This document shows, one piece after another, positions 47,834-56,918 of a DNA stretch of 64,000 nucleotides (positions within the stretch are counted from its first letter, which is position 1; the number at the start of each line of letters is the position of its first letter). Under the pieces are notes generated by a model that saw only the letters and a list, made by a program, of their open reading frames with translations, was not told the DNA's origin and did not search any database. Made by a program: the position numbers and the translations under genes. Source of the stretch: Candidatus Rhodoferax randersensis (GTDB lineage Bacteria; Pseudomonadota; Gammaproteobacteria; Burkholderiales; Burkholderiaceae_C). Where the stretch lies: assembly GCA_016718155.1 (NCBI GenBank), contig JADKEH010000001.1:448682-512681 (forward strand), given 5' to 3'.

Positions 47834-48214
47834 ATGACCCCTACTCCCCTTCCCCTGCATGCGGTTGTGCTCTTCGGCCATGGCTCGCGCGACCCGCTCT
47901 GGCGCCAACCGATCGAAGCCGTGGCGGCACGCATGCGCCAGACTGCACCGGACGTCCTGGTCCGCTGCGCCTACCTGGAGCTGACCGAGCCAAACTTGCC
48001 GACGGCAGTGGCCGAACTGGCCGCGCTGGGCATCACGTCGCTTTGCGTGGTGCCGCTGTTTCTGGGTGTTGGCCGTCACGCGCGCGAGGATCTGCCGGTG
48101 CTGATGCAGGACTTGCGCCACCTCTATCCGCAGGTTGCCATCAGCCTCAAACCCGCCATCGGCGAAGACCCTCAACTGATAGGCCTGATCGCGGAGTTGT
48201 CACTGCGACCCTAG
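47834..48214 (+). CDS. CbiX/SirB-type sirohydrochlorin chelatase
   Basis: A short chelatase (126 residues, the single-domain CbiX-S class) that inserts metal into sirohydrochlorin for siroheme or cobalamin. The opening LFGHGSRD carries the metal-binding His, and VPLFLGVGRHAREDLP the second conserved segment with His. It lies five bases past lptG and just before cysB; siroheme is the cofactor of sulfite reductase, so the closeness to cysB fits a sulfur-assimilation role. Confidence 0.85.
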   Translation: MTPTPLPLHAVVLFGHGSRDPLWRQPIEAVAARMRQTAPDVLVRCAYLELTEPNLPTAVAELAALGITSLCVVPLFLGVGRHAREDLPVLMQDLRHLYPQVAISLKPAIGEDPQLIGLIAELSLRP

Positions 48215-48264
48215 TTCTTATATCCGCAGGGCATAATTATTTGAATTGTTAGCCTGAATGCGAT

Positions 48265-49218
48265 ATGAATCTACACCAATTCCGCTTTGTCCAAGAGGCC
48301 GTGCGGCGCAACCTGAACCTCACCGAAGCGGCCAAGGCTCTGCACACCTCACAACCCGGCGTTTCCAAGGCCATCATTGAGCTGGAAGAAGAGTTGGGCG
48401 TGGAGATCTTCGCGCGCCACGGCAAGCGACTCAAACGCGTGACCGAGCCCGGCCAGCACGTACTCAAAAGCATCGACCTGATCATGCGCGAGTTGGGCAA
48501 CCTCAAGCGCATTGGCGAGCAATACAGCGCGCAGGACAGCGGCACCCTGTCGATTGCCACCACCCACACCCAGGCCCGCTATGTGCTGCCCGAGCCGGTG
48601 GCCAAACTGCGCGAGGCCTTTCCCAAGGTCAACGTCAGCCTACACCAAGGCTCGCCCGACCAGGTGGCGCAAATGCTGATTGACGAAGTTGCCGAGATCG
48701 GCGTGGCCACCGAATCCCTGGCGGACTACTCCGAGCTGGTGACCATGCCTTGCTACGAATGGCAACACATGCTGGTGCTGCCCATCGGCCACCCCCTGTG
48801 CCTGAAGGAGCGGGTGACACTGGAAGACATTGCCAGCGAGCCGCTGATCACCTACCACCCCTCCTTTACCGGTCGCACCAAGATCGACCACGCCTTTGCC
48901 GTGCGCAAGCTGCAGCCGCGCGTGGCACTGGAAGCGATTGACTCGGACGTCATCAAGACCTATGTCCGCCTGGGGCTTGGCATCGGCATCGCCGCCGAAA
49001 TGGCGGTACGTGATGTCAGTGGCGACGGCGGCGCCAGTGGTCTGGTGGTGCGCCCTGCCGGCTACCTGTTTGGGCAGAACGTGGCGCGGGTGGCCTTCAA
49101 GCGCGGCGTCTACCTGCGCAACTTTGTCTACACCTTTGCCGAACTGCTGAGCGATCGGCTGGACCGCCACCTGATCGCCCGCGCCATGACCGGGCAGGCC
49201 AACGACTACGAGCTGTAG
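48265..49218 (+). CDS. cysB: LysR-type regulator CysB
   Basis: A homotetrameric activator of sulfur-assimilation genes that senses acetylserine. 317 residues: N-terminal winged helix (1-60; NLTEAAKALHTSQPGVSKAIIELE, with the CysB-type opening MNLHQFRFVQEAVRRNLNL), then a periplasmic-fold effector domain with THTQARYVLP. Cbl is the close alternative; gene position after a chelatase favours CysB. The upstream AT-rich stretch (about 48216-48250) is a candidate autoregulatory site, unproven. Confidence 0.9.
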   Translation: MNLHQFRFVQEAVRRNLNLTEAAKALHTSQPGVSKAIIELEEELGVEIFARHGKRLKRVTEPGQHVLKSIDLIMRELGNLKRIGEQYSAQDSGTLSIATTHTQARYVLPEPVAKLREAFPKVNVSLHQGSPDQVAQMLIDEVAEIGVATESLADYSELVTMPCYEWQHMLVLPIGHPLCLKERVTLEDIASEPLITYHPSFTGRTKIDHAFAVRKLQPRVALEAIDSDVIKTYVRLGLGIGIAAEMAVRDVSGDGGASGLVVRPAGYLFGQNVARVAFKRGVYLRNFVYTFAELLSDRLDRHLIARAMTGQANDYEL

Positions 49219-49265
49219 CGCCCTGCCCGCTCGCTTTAACCACCCACCGATAGACCCTGCGCACC

Positions 49266-50432
49266 ATGGCCGACCCGATTGCCTTCACACCGCCCCTTGT
49301 CAGCAAGCTGCCCGCTGTGGGCACCACCATCTTCACCGTCATGTCCACGCTCGCGGCGGAACACGGCGCGGTCAATCTGGGGCAGGGTTTTCCGGACTTT
49401 GATTGCGCGCCCGAGCTGATCGCCGCCGTGAGCCAGGCCATGAATCAGGGCCACAACCAGTACCCACCCATGCCCGGTGTGCCGGTGCTGCGCGAGGCCA
49501 TCGCGGTCAAGATCCAGGCCTTGTACGGCCGCAGCTACCGCGCCGCTGATGAGATCACCGTCACCGCCGGCGCAACCCAGGCCATCCTGACCGCCATCCT
49601 GGCCGTCGTTCATGCCGGCGACGAAGTGATCGTGCTGGAGCCCTGCTACGACAGCTATGGCCCCAACATCACGCTGGCTGGCGGCACCGTGGTGCGGGTG
49701 CCGCTGACCCCGGGCACGTTTCGCCCGGACTTCGACAAAATCGCGGCTGCGCTGACACCACGCACCCGCGCCATCATCATCAACACCCCGCACAACCCCA
49801 GCGCCACCGTCTGGAGCGAGCAGGACATGCTGCGCCTGCAGGCAATGCTGGCGCCCACCAGCGTACTGCTGATCAGCGACGAGGTGTATGAGCACATGGT
49901 GTTCGACGGCCAACCGCATCAAAGCGCGGCACGCTTCCCCGGCCTGGCGGCACGCGCCTTTATCGTGTCCAGCTTTGGCAAGACCTACCATGTGACCGGC
50001 TGGAAGGTGGGCTACGTCGCCGCCCCGGCCAGCCTGACGGCTGAGTTTCGCAAGGTACACCAGTTCAATGTGTTCACGGTCAACACGCCGATGCAGCATG
50101 GGCTGGCGCAGTACATGGCCAACCCCGCGCCGCACCTGGGCTTGCCGGCCTTCTACCAACGCAAGCGCGAGCTGTTTCGCCAGGGGCTGCAGGCCACCCT
50201 CTTCAAGCTGCTGCCGTGCCAGGGCAGCTATTTCCAGTGCGTCGACATCTCGGACGTCAGCCCACTTGGCGAGGCCGATTTCTGCAAGTGGCTCACCACA
50301 GAGATAGGCGTGGCCGCCATTCCGCTGTCCGCCTTCTACGGCGACGGCTTCGACCAGCGCGTGGTGCGCTTTTGCTTTGCCAAGAAGGACGAAACCTTGC
50401 AAGCGGCGATTGAGCGGCTGGCCCGCTTGTAA
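49266..50432 (+). CDS. Methionine-type aminotransferase (YbdL-like)
   Basis: A PLP class I aminotransferase of 388 residues. PLP Lys239 in SSFGKTYHVTGWKVGY; NTPHNPS and SDEVYEHMVF are as in YbdL/KAT-II-like enzymes that use methionine (also Phe, His) with oxo-acids. The adjacent cysB suits a role in sulfur amino-acid turnover. It is convergent with the peptide transporter set, 22 bases away. Confidence 0.9.
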   Translation: MADPIAFTPPLVSKLPAVGTTIFTVMSTLAAEHGAVNLGQGFPDFDCAPELIAAVSQAMNQGHNQYPPMPGVPVLREAIAVKIQALYGRSYRAADEITVTAGATQAILTAILAVVHAGDEVIVLEPCYDSYGPNITLAGGTVVRVPLTPGTFRPDFDKIAAALTPRTRAIIINTPHNPSATVWSEQDMLRLQAMLAPTSVLLISDEVYEHMVFDGQPHQSAARFPGLAARAFIVSSFGKTYHVTGWKVGYVAAPASLTAEFRKVHQFNVFTVNTPMQHGLAQYMANPAPHLGLPAFYQRKRELFRQGLQATLFKLLPCQGSYFQCVDISDVSPLGEADFCKWLTTEIGVAAIPLSAFYGDGFDQRVVRFCFAKKDETLQAAIERLARL

Positions 50433-50454
50433 TTGGCCCAGCCACGCTGCCACA

Positions 50455-51468
50455 TTAAATCCTGCCTTCCTCCACTGCATGGCAAGCGATCCTGACACCG
50501 GCAATCGTCAGCAAGGCCGGGCGTTCGGCTTTGCAGCGGTCACTCACATGCGGGCAGCGCGGGTGAAAAGTGCAACCCGTGGGTGGGTTAAGCGGGTTGG
50601 GCACCTCGCCTTGCACCGGCGTGCGGGCGCGCCCGGTGTCATGCATCTTGGGGATCGCATCAATCAGCATGCGGGTGTAGGGGTGGCGCGGGTTGTCAAA
50701 CAGTTCATGTTTGTTGGCCAGCTCGACCAGGCGCCCGAGGTACATCACGCCAACCTGGTCGCTCACGTGGCGCACCACCGCCAGGTTGTGCGAAATAAAC
50801 AGGTAGGTGAGCCCGCGCTCTCGCTGCAGGTCTTTCATGATGTTGAGCACCTGCGCCTGCACACTGACATCCAGCGCGGAGGTGGGCTCGTCGCACACCA
50901 AGAACTCGGGTTCGGTCGCAAGCGCCCGGGCAATCGAGATGCGTTGGCGCTGGCCGCCGGAGAACTGGTGCGGGTACTTGACCATGTCGAGCGGGCTCAG
51001 TCCCACGGACTTCAGCAGCGCGCCCACGCGCGCCTTGAGTTCTGCCTCATCGGTGATCAGGCGGTGCTCCTTGAGCGGCTCACCCACGATATCTTCCACG
51101 ATCCAGCGCGGGTTCAAGGACGCATAGGGGTCCTGAAAAATCATCTGGATGCGTCGGCGCAGTGGCGCGGCTTGGGCGGTTTTGAAGATGGCATGGGCGT
51201 CCTGGTCGTCAAAGGTCAGGTGACCGCGGGTCGGCTCGTACAAGCCCACCAGCAGCCGCGCCACGGTACTCTTGCCGCAGCCAGACTCGCCCACCAAGGC
51301 CAGGGTTTTGCCCTTTTCGATGTCAAAACTCACACCGTCAACGGCGTTGAGCAACTGGCGAGGTTTACCCTCCAGCACCCGGTTCAACCAGGGCGGCGAG
51401 ACATCAAAGGTTTTGGCCAGGTCATGGGCCTGCACCAAGGGGGCAGCCGAGGCGATGGGTGTGCTCAT
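50455..51468 (-). CDS. Dipeptide/oligopeptide ABC transporter ATPase (DppF/OppF type)
   Basis: 337 residues. Walker A GESGCGKST, signature FSGGQRQRISIARAL, Walker B FLVCDEPTSALD and the C-terminal extension with HPRCPHVSDRC typical of Dpp/Opp ATPases with a Cys cluster. The ATG overlaps the partner ATPase stop (ATGA). Last gene of a four-gene transporter set. Confidence 0.9.
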   Translation of the reverse strand: MSTPIASAAPLVQAHDLAKTFDVSPPWLNRVLEGKPRQLLNAVDGVSFDIEKGKTLALVGESGCGKSTVARLLVGLYEPTRGHLTFDDQDAHAIFKTAQAAPLRRRIQMIFQDPYASLNPRWIVEDIVGEPLKEHRLITDEAELKARVGALLKSVGLSPLDMVKYPHQFSGGQRQRISIARALATEPEFLVCDEPTSALDVSVQAQVLNIMKDLQRERGLTYLFISHNLAVVRHVSDQVGVMYLGRLVELANKHELFDNPRHPYTRMLIDAIPKMHDTGRARTPVQGEVPNPLNPPTGCTFHPRCPHVSDRCKAERPALLTIAGVRIACHAVEEGRI

Positions 51469-52433
51469 GTGGCGCTCCCGGCGTGTAGCCAGCAGGCCGA
51501 CTGGGTGGCCGCGGCGGCCATCAGATTGGGCCGGTCTTGTCGACACCGGTCAAAAGCCTTGGGGCAACGCGGGTTGAACGCACAGCCTTTGGGAATGGCG
51601 TTCAGGCGGGGCATGGCGCCGTCAATCTGGTTCAGGCGCTCACGGTCCTGGGTAATGTCGGGAATAGCGGCCATCAGGCCCTCGGTATAGGGGTGCGAGG
51701 GGCGGTTGATCACCTCGTGCACCGGGCCGACTTCGGCAATGCGTCCGGCATACATCACCGCGACGCGGTCGCAGGTTTCGGCGATCACACCCATGTCGTG
51801 GGTGATCAGCATGACAGCAGCTCCATGCTGTTTGCAGACACGCTTGAGCAGCATGATGATTTGCGCCTGAATCGAGACGTCCAACGCCGTAGTGGGCTCG
51901 TCGGCCACGATGAGCTTGGGCTCTGCCGCCAAAGCCAGGGCAATCACCACGCGTTGGCGCATTCCGCCCGAGAACTGGTGTGGGTAGTGCCCCATGCGCT
52001 GCTCGGCCGCCGGTATGCCGGTGTCTTGCAACAGGGAAATGGCACGCTCTCGGGCTTGCTTGGCGCTCAGGGGCAAGTGCGCCAGAACGGTCTCGACCAG
52101 CTGCTGCCCCACGGTGTAGAGCGGGTTGAGCGAGGTCAGGGGGTCCTGAAAAATGGCGCCAATCTTGCGGCCGCGGATGTGGCGCATGCGCTCGTAAGGC
52201 AAGCCGTCAATACGCTCGCCTTCCAGAATGATCTGCCCGCCGCCAATTCGTCCCGGTGGCTCCAGCAGGCCAATGATGGCGGCGCCGGTCAGGGACTTGC
52301 CAGCGCCCGACTCGCCCACCACGCCCAGAATTTCGCCTGGCGCAATTTCAAATGAGATGTCGTCCAGCGCGCGCAAGGTCCCGTGCCGCCCCGGGAACTC
52401 GACGATCAGATTTTTGACTTGTAAAAGACTCAT
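51465..52433 (-). CDS. Dipeptide/oligopeptide ABC transporter ATPase (DppD/OppD type)
   Basis: 322 residues. Walker A GESGAGKSL, signature FSGGMRQRVVIALAL, Walker B IVADEPTTALD, and the FNPRCPKAFDRC tail. The two ATPases power the permeases encoded immediately upstream. The frame continues to 52556, but conserved sequence starts at MSLLQVKNL, 52433. Confidence 0.9.
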   Translation of the reverse strand: MSLLQVKNLIVEFPGRHGTLRALDDISFEIAPGEILGVVGESGAGKSLTGAAIIGLLEPPGRIGGGQIILEGERIDGLPYERMRHIRGRKIGAIFQDPLTSLNPLYTVGQQLVETVLAHLPLSAKQARERAISLLQDTGIPAAEQRMGHYPHQFSGGMRQRVVIALALAAEPKLIVADEPTTALDVSIQAQIIMLLKRVCKQHGAAVMLITHDMGVIAETCDRVAVMYAGRIAEVGPVHEVINRPSHPYTEGLMAAIPDITQDRERLNQIDGAMPRLNAIPKGCAFNPRCPKAFDRCRQDRPNLMAAAATQSACWLHAGSAT

Positions 52434-52450
52434 GGTGTTGGGGTGCGGGT

Positions 52451-53362
52451 TCAGCGCAGGCGCGGGTTGGTGGCGTCGCGCAGCCAGTCGCCCAGCAGGT
52501 TCACGCTCAGCGCGATGATGACCAGCATCAGCCCGGGGAAAACGGTGATCCACCATTCGCCTGAAAAGAGGTAATCGTTGCCAATGCGAATCAGCGTGCC
52601 CAGCGAGGGCGAGGTCGGCGGCGCCCCGACGCCCAGAAACGACAGCGTGGCCTCGGTGATGATGGCGGTGGCGACTTGAATGGTGGCCAGCACCATGACT
52701 GGGCCCATGACGTTGGGCAGCACATGGCGGCGCATGATGCGCAGCGGCGCCACGCCGGTGACGCGAGCGGCTTGCACGTATTCCTTGTTACGCTCCACCA
52801 GCGTGGAGCCGCGCACCGTGCGGGCGTATTGCACCCAGCCAGTCAAGGTGATGGACACAATCAACACCACCAGTGCCAGCGAGTCCTGCGCGTTGGGGAA
52901 CAACACCCGTCCCACGCCGGCAATCAGCAGGGCCACCAAAATGGCGGGGAAGGACAGCATCACATCGCACAGGCGCATCAGGGCCGCGTCAATCCAGCCG
53001 CCATAAAAGCCGGCCAGCAAGCCCAGGGCCACGCCGATGATCACCGACAGCACCACCGAGGAAAAGCCGACCGCGAGCGAAATGCGCGCGCCATACATCA
53101 GGGCAGACAGGATGTCGCGCCCCTGGTCGTCGGTGCCCAGCAGGTACTTGCTGGAGCCACCTGTGGACCAGGCGGGGGGCAGGCGGGCATCGCTGAGTTC
53201 CAGTGTGACCAGGTCAAACGGATTGTGTGGCGCGACAAACCCGGCAAAGACCGAGCAGAAAATGCAGATCAGGGCCACCAGCGCGGCGCCGATCGCGACC
53301 GGTGAGGTGCGAAAGCTGTAGCCGACGTCACTGTGCCAAAGTCGGGGAAGAAACGAGGTCAT
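52451..53362 (-). CDS. Peptide ABC transporter permease (DppC/OppC type)
   Basis: 303 residues, six membrane helices. An N-terminal helix (about 25-50) is followed by the domain carrying the EAA loop (YVQAARVTGVAPLRIMRRHVLP). LLGTDDQGRDILSALMYGARISL is the DppC hallmark. Start at MTSFLPRLW (53362); a frame 13 codons longer exists. Confidence 0.9.
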   Translation of the reverse strand: MTSFLPRLWHSDVGYSFRTSPVAIGAALVALICIFCSVFAGFVAPHNPFDLVTLELSDARLPPAWSTGGSSKYLLGTDDQGRDILSALMYGARISLAVGFSSVVLSVIIGVALGLLAGFYGGWIDAALMRLCDVMLSFPAILVALLIAGVGRVLFPNAQDSLALVVLIVSITLTGWVQYARTVRGSTLVERNKEYVQAARVTGVAPLRIMRRHVLPNVMGPVMVLATIQVATAIITEATLSFLGVGAPPTSPSLGTLIRIGNDYLFSGEWWITVFPGLMLVIIALSVNLLGDWLRDATNPRLR

Positions 53363-53413
53363 GAGGCGTTGTTTGTCGTGTGTTGTGGCAAAAACATGCA
53401 AGCACAGCGCGGT

Positions 53414-54394
53414 TCAGTGGCCCGCCGCACCCTCCACGCGCAGGCGGGGATCGACCACAAAATACAGCAGATCAACCACCAGGTTGATGACCACAAAAAT
53501 GAGCGAGATCAGGCACAGATAGGCTGCCATCACCGGAATGTCGGCGAAGGTCACCGCCTGAATGAACAGCAGACCCATACCGGGCCACTGAAACACGGTC
53601 TCGGTGATGATGGCAAAGGCAATCAGGCCGCCAATTTGCAGGCCGGTGATGGTCATCACCGGCACCAAGGTGTTCTTGAGCGCATGGCCGAAATAGACCG
53701 CGCGGTTGGACAGGCCGCGGGCCCGCGCGAACTTGATGTAGTCGGTGCGCAGCACCTCCAGCATTTCAGCGCGCACCAGTCGCATGATCAGCGTGAGCTG
53801 AAAAATCGCCAGGGTGGTGGCTGGCAACACAATGTGGTGCCAGCCCTTGGCGGTCATCAAGCCACTGCTCCACCAGCCCATTTGCACCACCTCGCCGCGC
53901 CCAAAACTGGGAAACCAGCCCAGCGTCACAGCAAACAACAATATCAACAGGATACCAATCAGGAAGGTCGGCAAGGACACCCCCAGCAGCGAAATCATCA
54001 TGAGTACCTGACTCACGAAACTGCCCCGGCGCAGCGCCGCGTACACGCCCATGGGCACGCCGATCAGCAGCGCGATCAGGGCCGCCACCAGGGCCAGCTC
54101 CAGCGTCGCCGGAAAGCGCTCGGCGATCAGACGCGAGACTTTGGCGGCCTGGCGCAAACTCAAGCCAAATTCACCCTGAACCGCATTGCCCAAAAAGTGA
54201 ACAAACTGCACCACAAACGACCGGTCAAGCCCCAGGTCGGCACGTAGCTGCCTGATCTGCTCCGTGGTGGCGTCCTGGCCCAACAGAAACACCACCGGAT
54301 CGCCCACATACTGGAACAGCATGAACGCGATGAAGGCGACCGTGACCATCACGATGACGGACTGAAACAGGCGGCGCAGAATAAAGGCAAGCAT
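53414..54394 (-). CDS. Peptide ABC transporter permease (DppB/OppB type)
   Basis: 326 residues with six membrane helices; N-terminal MLAFILRRLFQSVIVMVTVAF and the loop YIKFARARGLSNRAVYFGHALKN. It is the first gene of the set: no substrate-binding protein precedes it, and 193 bases without a gene separate it from the oxidase gene. Specificity (peptide, polyamine-like or nickel) cannot be deduced from the permease. Confidence 0.9.
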   Translation of the reverse strand: MLAFILRRLFQSVIVMVTVAFIAFMLFQYVGDPVVFLLGQDATTEQIRQLRADLGLDRSFVVQFVHFLGNAVQGEFGLSLRQAAKVSRLIAERFPATLELALVAALIALLIGVPMGVYAALRRGSFVSQVLMMISLLGVSLPTFLIGILLILLFAVTLGWFPSFGRGEVVQMGWWSSGLMTAKGWHHIVLPATTLAIFQLTLIMRLVRAEMLEVLRTDYIKFARARGLSNRAVYFGHALKNTLVPVMTITGLQIGGLIAFAIITETVFQWPGMGLLFIQAVTFADIPVMAAYLCLISLIFVVINLVVDLLYFVVDPRLRVEGAAGH

Positions 54395-54587
54395 GAGGTG
54401 GGTGCGGAAATCAGATGCAAAGGACTTTGCAGCAGTTACCGCCGCACAACAAGCGGATTTTCCCTCGGATTGCCGGTTGCCATGCCGCTGTGGCGCCGCT
54501 GTGCCAGAGGGTTATCAGCCCGCGGTCGATGAGATCATCCGCGCGCCGAGACAAGCGGGTTGATCGCGACGGCGCCGCCCGCGCGGC

Positions 54588-55901
54588 CTACAGCAAATCC
54601 CGCAACTGGTAATACGCCATGCCCATCGCCAGGCTGGGCATGCGCAACAGCTTGCCGCCAGGGAAGTGGCGGTGCTTCAGGCGCGCGAACACATCAAAGC
54701 GGCTGGCCTGGCCTTCAATGGCCTGCGCCACCAGCTTGCCGGCCAACCCGGTCAACGCGACGCCGTGGCCGCTGAAGCCCTGCAGGTAGTACACGTTGGC
54801 GCCCAGCCGCCCGAAGTCGGGGGCGCGGTTCATGCTGATGTCGACGAAGCCGCCCCAGACGTAATCGATCGGCGCGGCCTGCAGCTCGGGGAACACCTGG
54901 CCCATGCGCCGCGCCATGCTGTGGCGCAGGTTGGCCGGCGTGGCGGTGGTGTAGCTGACGCGCCCGCCAAACAGCATGCGGTGATCAGCGCTGAAGCGGT
55001 AGTAGTCCAGCACAAAGTTGTTGTCGCACACCGAGGCGTTGCTCGGGATCAGGCGCCGGCACAGGGCTGGGTCCAGCGGTGCGGTGGCCACCATGTAGGT
55101 GCCCACCGGCATGATGCGCGGCGTCAGCTCTGGCGCCACCTGCGGGCCATATTCGGCCAGCGTACAGTTGCCCGCCAGCACGGCAAAGCCCGCCGACACC
55201 GTACCCTGGGCGGTGATGGCCGTCAGCCCGGCGCCGCGTTTCAGCGCCGTCACCGGCGACTGCTCGAAGATGCGCACGCCCACTTGCCGTGCCGCGCGCG
55301 CCAGACCCAGGCCAAACTTGAGCGGGTGCAGGTGGCCGGACACTTGCTCGTAGGCCGCCAGGCAATACCGCGTGCTGCCGATATGGCGCGACAGGTCGGC
55401 GCCGCGCGCCAGGTCGCATGCCAGGCCGTAGCGCTCTTGCATGGTCTTCAGGTCGGCCTCCAGCGCGCGTGCCTTGCGTGGCGAGTCGGCCACGTACAGG
55501 TAGCCGTGCACGCGTTCGCAGTCGATCTGGTGCTGCGCGATGCGCTCGTCCATCAGGCCAATCGCCTCGATCGACATGTCCCAGGCCAGGCGCGCGTCGG
55601 CCAGGCCTAGCTGTTCTTCAAACGGCTCCTGGCCGCTGGCAAACCCGACAATCGCCTGCCCACCGTTGCGCCCCGAGGCGCCGCTGCAGACCCGGTCGGC
55701 CTCCAGTACCACCACGCTCAAACCCCGCTGGGCCAGCTCGATCGCGGCTGACAGCCCGGCATAGCCCGCGCCCACCACCACCACATCCGCCTGCTGCGTG
55801 CCATGCAGCGCAGGTGACAGGGCCGGCCGCTGCACGCTGGCCTCGTAATAGCTGTTGCGGTTGAGCTGCGTGTCCGATCCGATCAACGAGGGCGTGAACA
55901 T
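54588..55901 (-). CDS. FAD-dependent oxidoreductase (PuuB-like)
   Basis: 437 residues of the DAO family. N-terminal FAD-binding GAGYAG at 44-49 and SGRNGGQAIVGFASG, a glycine-rich FAD segment typical of gamma-glutamylputrescine oxidases. PuuB oxidises gamma-glutamylputrescine and releases peroxide. The agmatinase gene just upstream makes putrescine, so a polyamine-degradation role is likely. The remaining Puu genes are absent here, and the aldehyde dehydrogenase at 3.9 kb is far away. Confidence 0.8.
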   Translation of the reverse strand: MFTPSLIGSDTQLNRNSYYEASVQRPALSPALHGTQQADVVVVGAGYAGLSAAIELAQRGLSVVVLEADRVCSGASGRNGGQAIVGFASGQEPFEEQLGLADARLAWDMSIEAIGLMDERIAQHQIDCERVHGYLYVADSPRKARALEADLKTMQERYGLACDLARGADLSRHIGSTRYCLAAYEQVSGHLHPLKFGLGLARAARQVGVRIFEQSPVTALKRGAGLTAITAQGTVSAGFAVLAGNCTLAEYGPQVAPELTPRIMPVGTYMVATAPLDPALCRRLIPSNASVCDNNFVLDYYRFSADHRMLFGGRVSYTTATPANLRHSMARRMGQVFPELQAAPIDYVWGGFVDISMNRAPDFGRLGANVYYLQGFSGHGVALTGLAGKLVAQAIEGQASRFDVFARLKHRHFPGGKLLRMPSLAMGMAYYQLRDLL

Positions 55902-55913
55902 GGCCGCCCCTCC

Positions 55914-56831
55914 TCAAGCGCGCTTGGCGATCTGGCCACACAGGTAGGTCCAGACCAGCGTGGCGGCCACGTTGCTGGTCAACTCCGCATGGTCATAGGC
56001 GGGCGCCACTTCCACACAGTCCATGCCGATCATGTTGAGGCCGGCCAGGGATTCCAGCAGCGTCAGCACCTGCGAGCTGCTTAAGCCCCCCGGCTCAGGC
56101 GTGCCGGTGCCGGGCGCGAAGGCCGGGTCCAGGCAATCAATGTCCAGCGTCAGGTAGCAATGCCGCTGGCCCAGCCGCGCCGTGATCTGCTGCACCACCG
56201 GCTGCAGTGCGGCGCCATCGAGCCCGCGCAATTGGCGTGCGGTGAAAATCATGCCACCTTGGTCCTGCACGTACTCGCGGGCGGCGCGCTCGCCGCTGGA
56301 GCGCAGGCCAATTTGCACAGCGTGTTGCGGGCTTACCAGGCCTTCCTGAATGGCTTCATAGGTCCATGTGCCGTGGCCGGATGGCTCGCCAAAATGGTCT
56401 TGCCAGGTGTCGCAATGCGCGTCGAAATGCACCAGCGCCAGCGGCCCGTGCTGCGCCTTGGCGGCACGCAGCAAGGCCAGCGTGACGGAGTGATCGCCCC
56501 CCAGAAAGACGCAGTGGTGGCGCGCCATCAGCACTGCAGCCTGCGCTTGGATTTGCGCGCGCACCTCCGTCAGCGGCGAGGCATTGGGCAGGCGCATATC
56601 GCCCGCGTCGCCCAAGTGGCCCAAGGGCGAGACCTCAAAGAAGGGGTGCAAGCCATCACACAGCATCAGGCTGGCGCGGCGAATCTCCTGCGGGCCAAAG
56701 CGCGCACCGGGCCGGTTGGTGACCGCGCCGTCAAACGGCACACCCGCCACGGCAAAGCGTTGCGCCGCCAACTCGGGCGCGGCAAGAAAACGGTTGCTGT
56801 TGTTGGCGTATGCAAATTGACCCAGGCTCAT
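55914..56831 (-). CDS. speB: Agmatinase / arginase-family ureohydrolase
   Basis: A di-manganese ureohydrolase of 305 residues. Metal ligands lie in GGDHSVT, DAHCDTW and DIDCLDPAFAPGTGTPEPGG. It hydrolyses agmatine to putrescine and urea; close relatives act on guanidinobutyrate or proclavaminate, and sequence alone does not exclude them. ATG 56831 follows an AGGATG site. With the oxidase gene 12 bases downstream it forms a small agmatine/putrescine operon. Confidence 0.85.
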   Translation of the reverse strand: MSLGQFAYANNSNRFLAAPELAAQRFAVAGVPFDGAVTNRPGARFGPQEIRRASLMLCDGLHPFFEVSPLGHLGDAGDMRLPNASPLTEVRAQIQAQAAVLMARHHCVFLGGDHSVTLALLRAAKAQHGPLALVHFDAHCDTWQDHFGEPSGHGTWTYEAIQEGLVSPQHAVQIGLRSSGERAAREYVQDQGGMIFTARQLRGLDGAALQPVVQQITARLGQRHCYLTLDIDCLDPAFAPGTGTPEPGGLSSSQVLTLLESLAGLNMIGMDCVEVAPAYDHAELTSNVAATLVWTYLCGQIAKRA

Positions 56832-56918
56832 GGCGGCATCCTGCGGAAGTAGGAGCCCAAGTGTCCATGAATCCGCTGGCACCGATGGGGCCAATTCGGC
56901 CCCAAGTCAGGCGGCCAC

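Noticed and set aside
50377..51690. Plus-strand frame of 437 residues through the transporter ATPases
   Set aside because: It crosses two clear ABC ATPase genes on the other strand and has no domain.
54395..54587. The gap before the peptide permease gene as a place for a missing binding-protein gene
   Set aside because: Only 193 bases, no open frame with a signal peptide, and no ribosome site.
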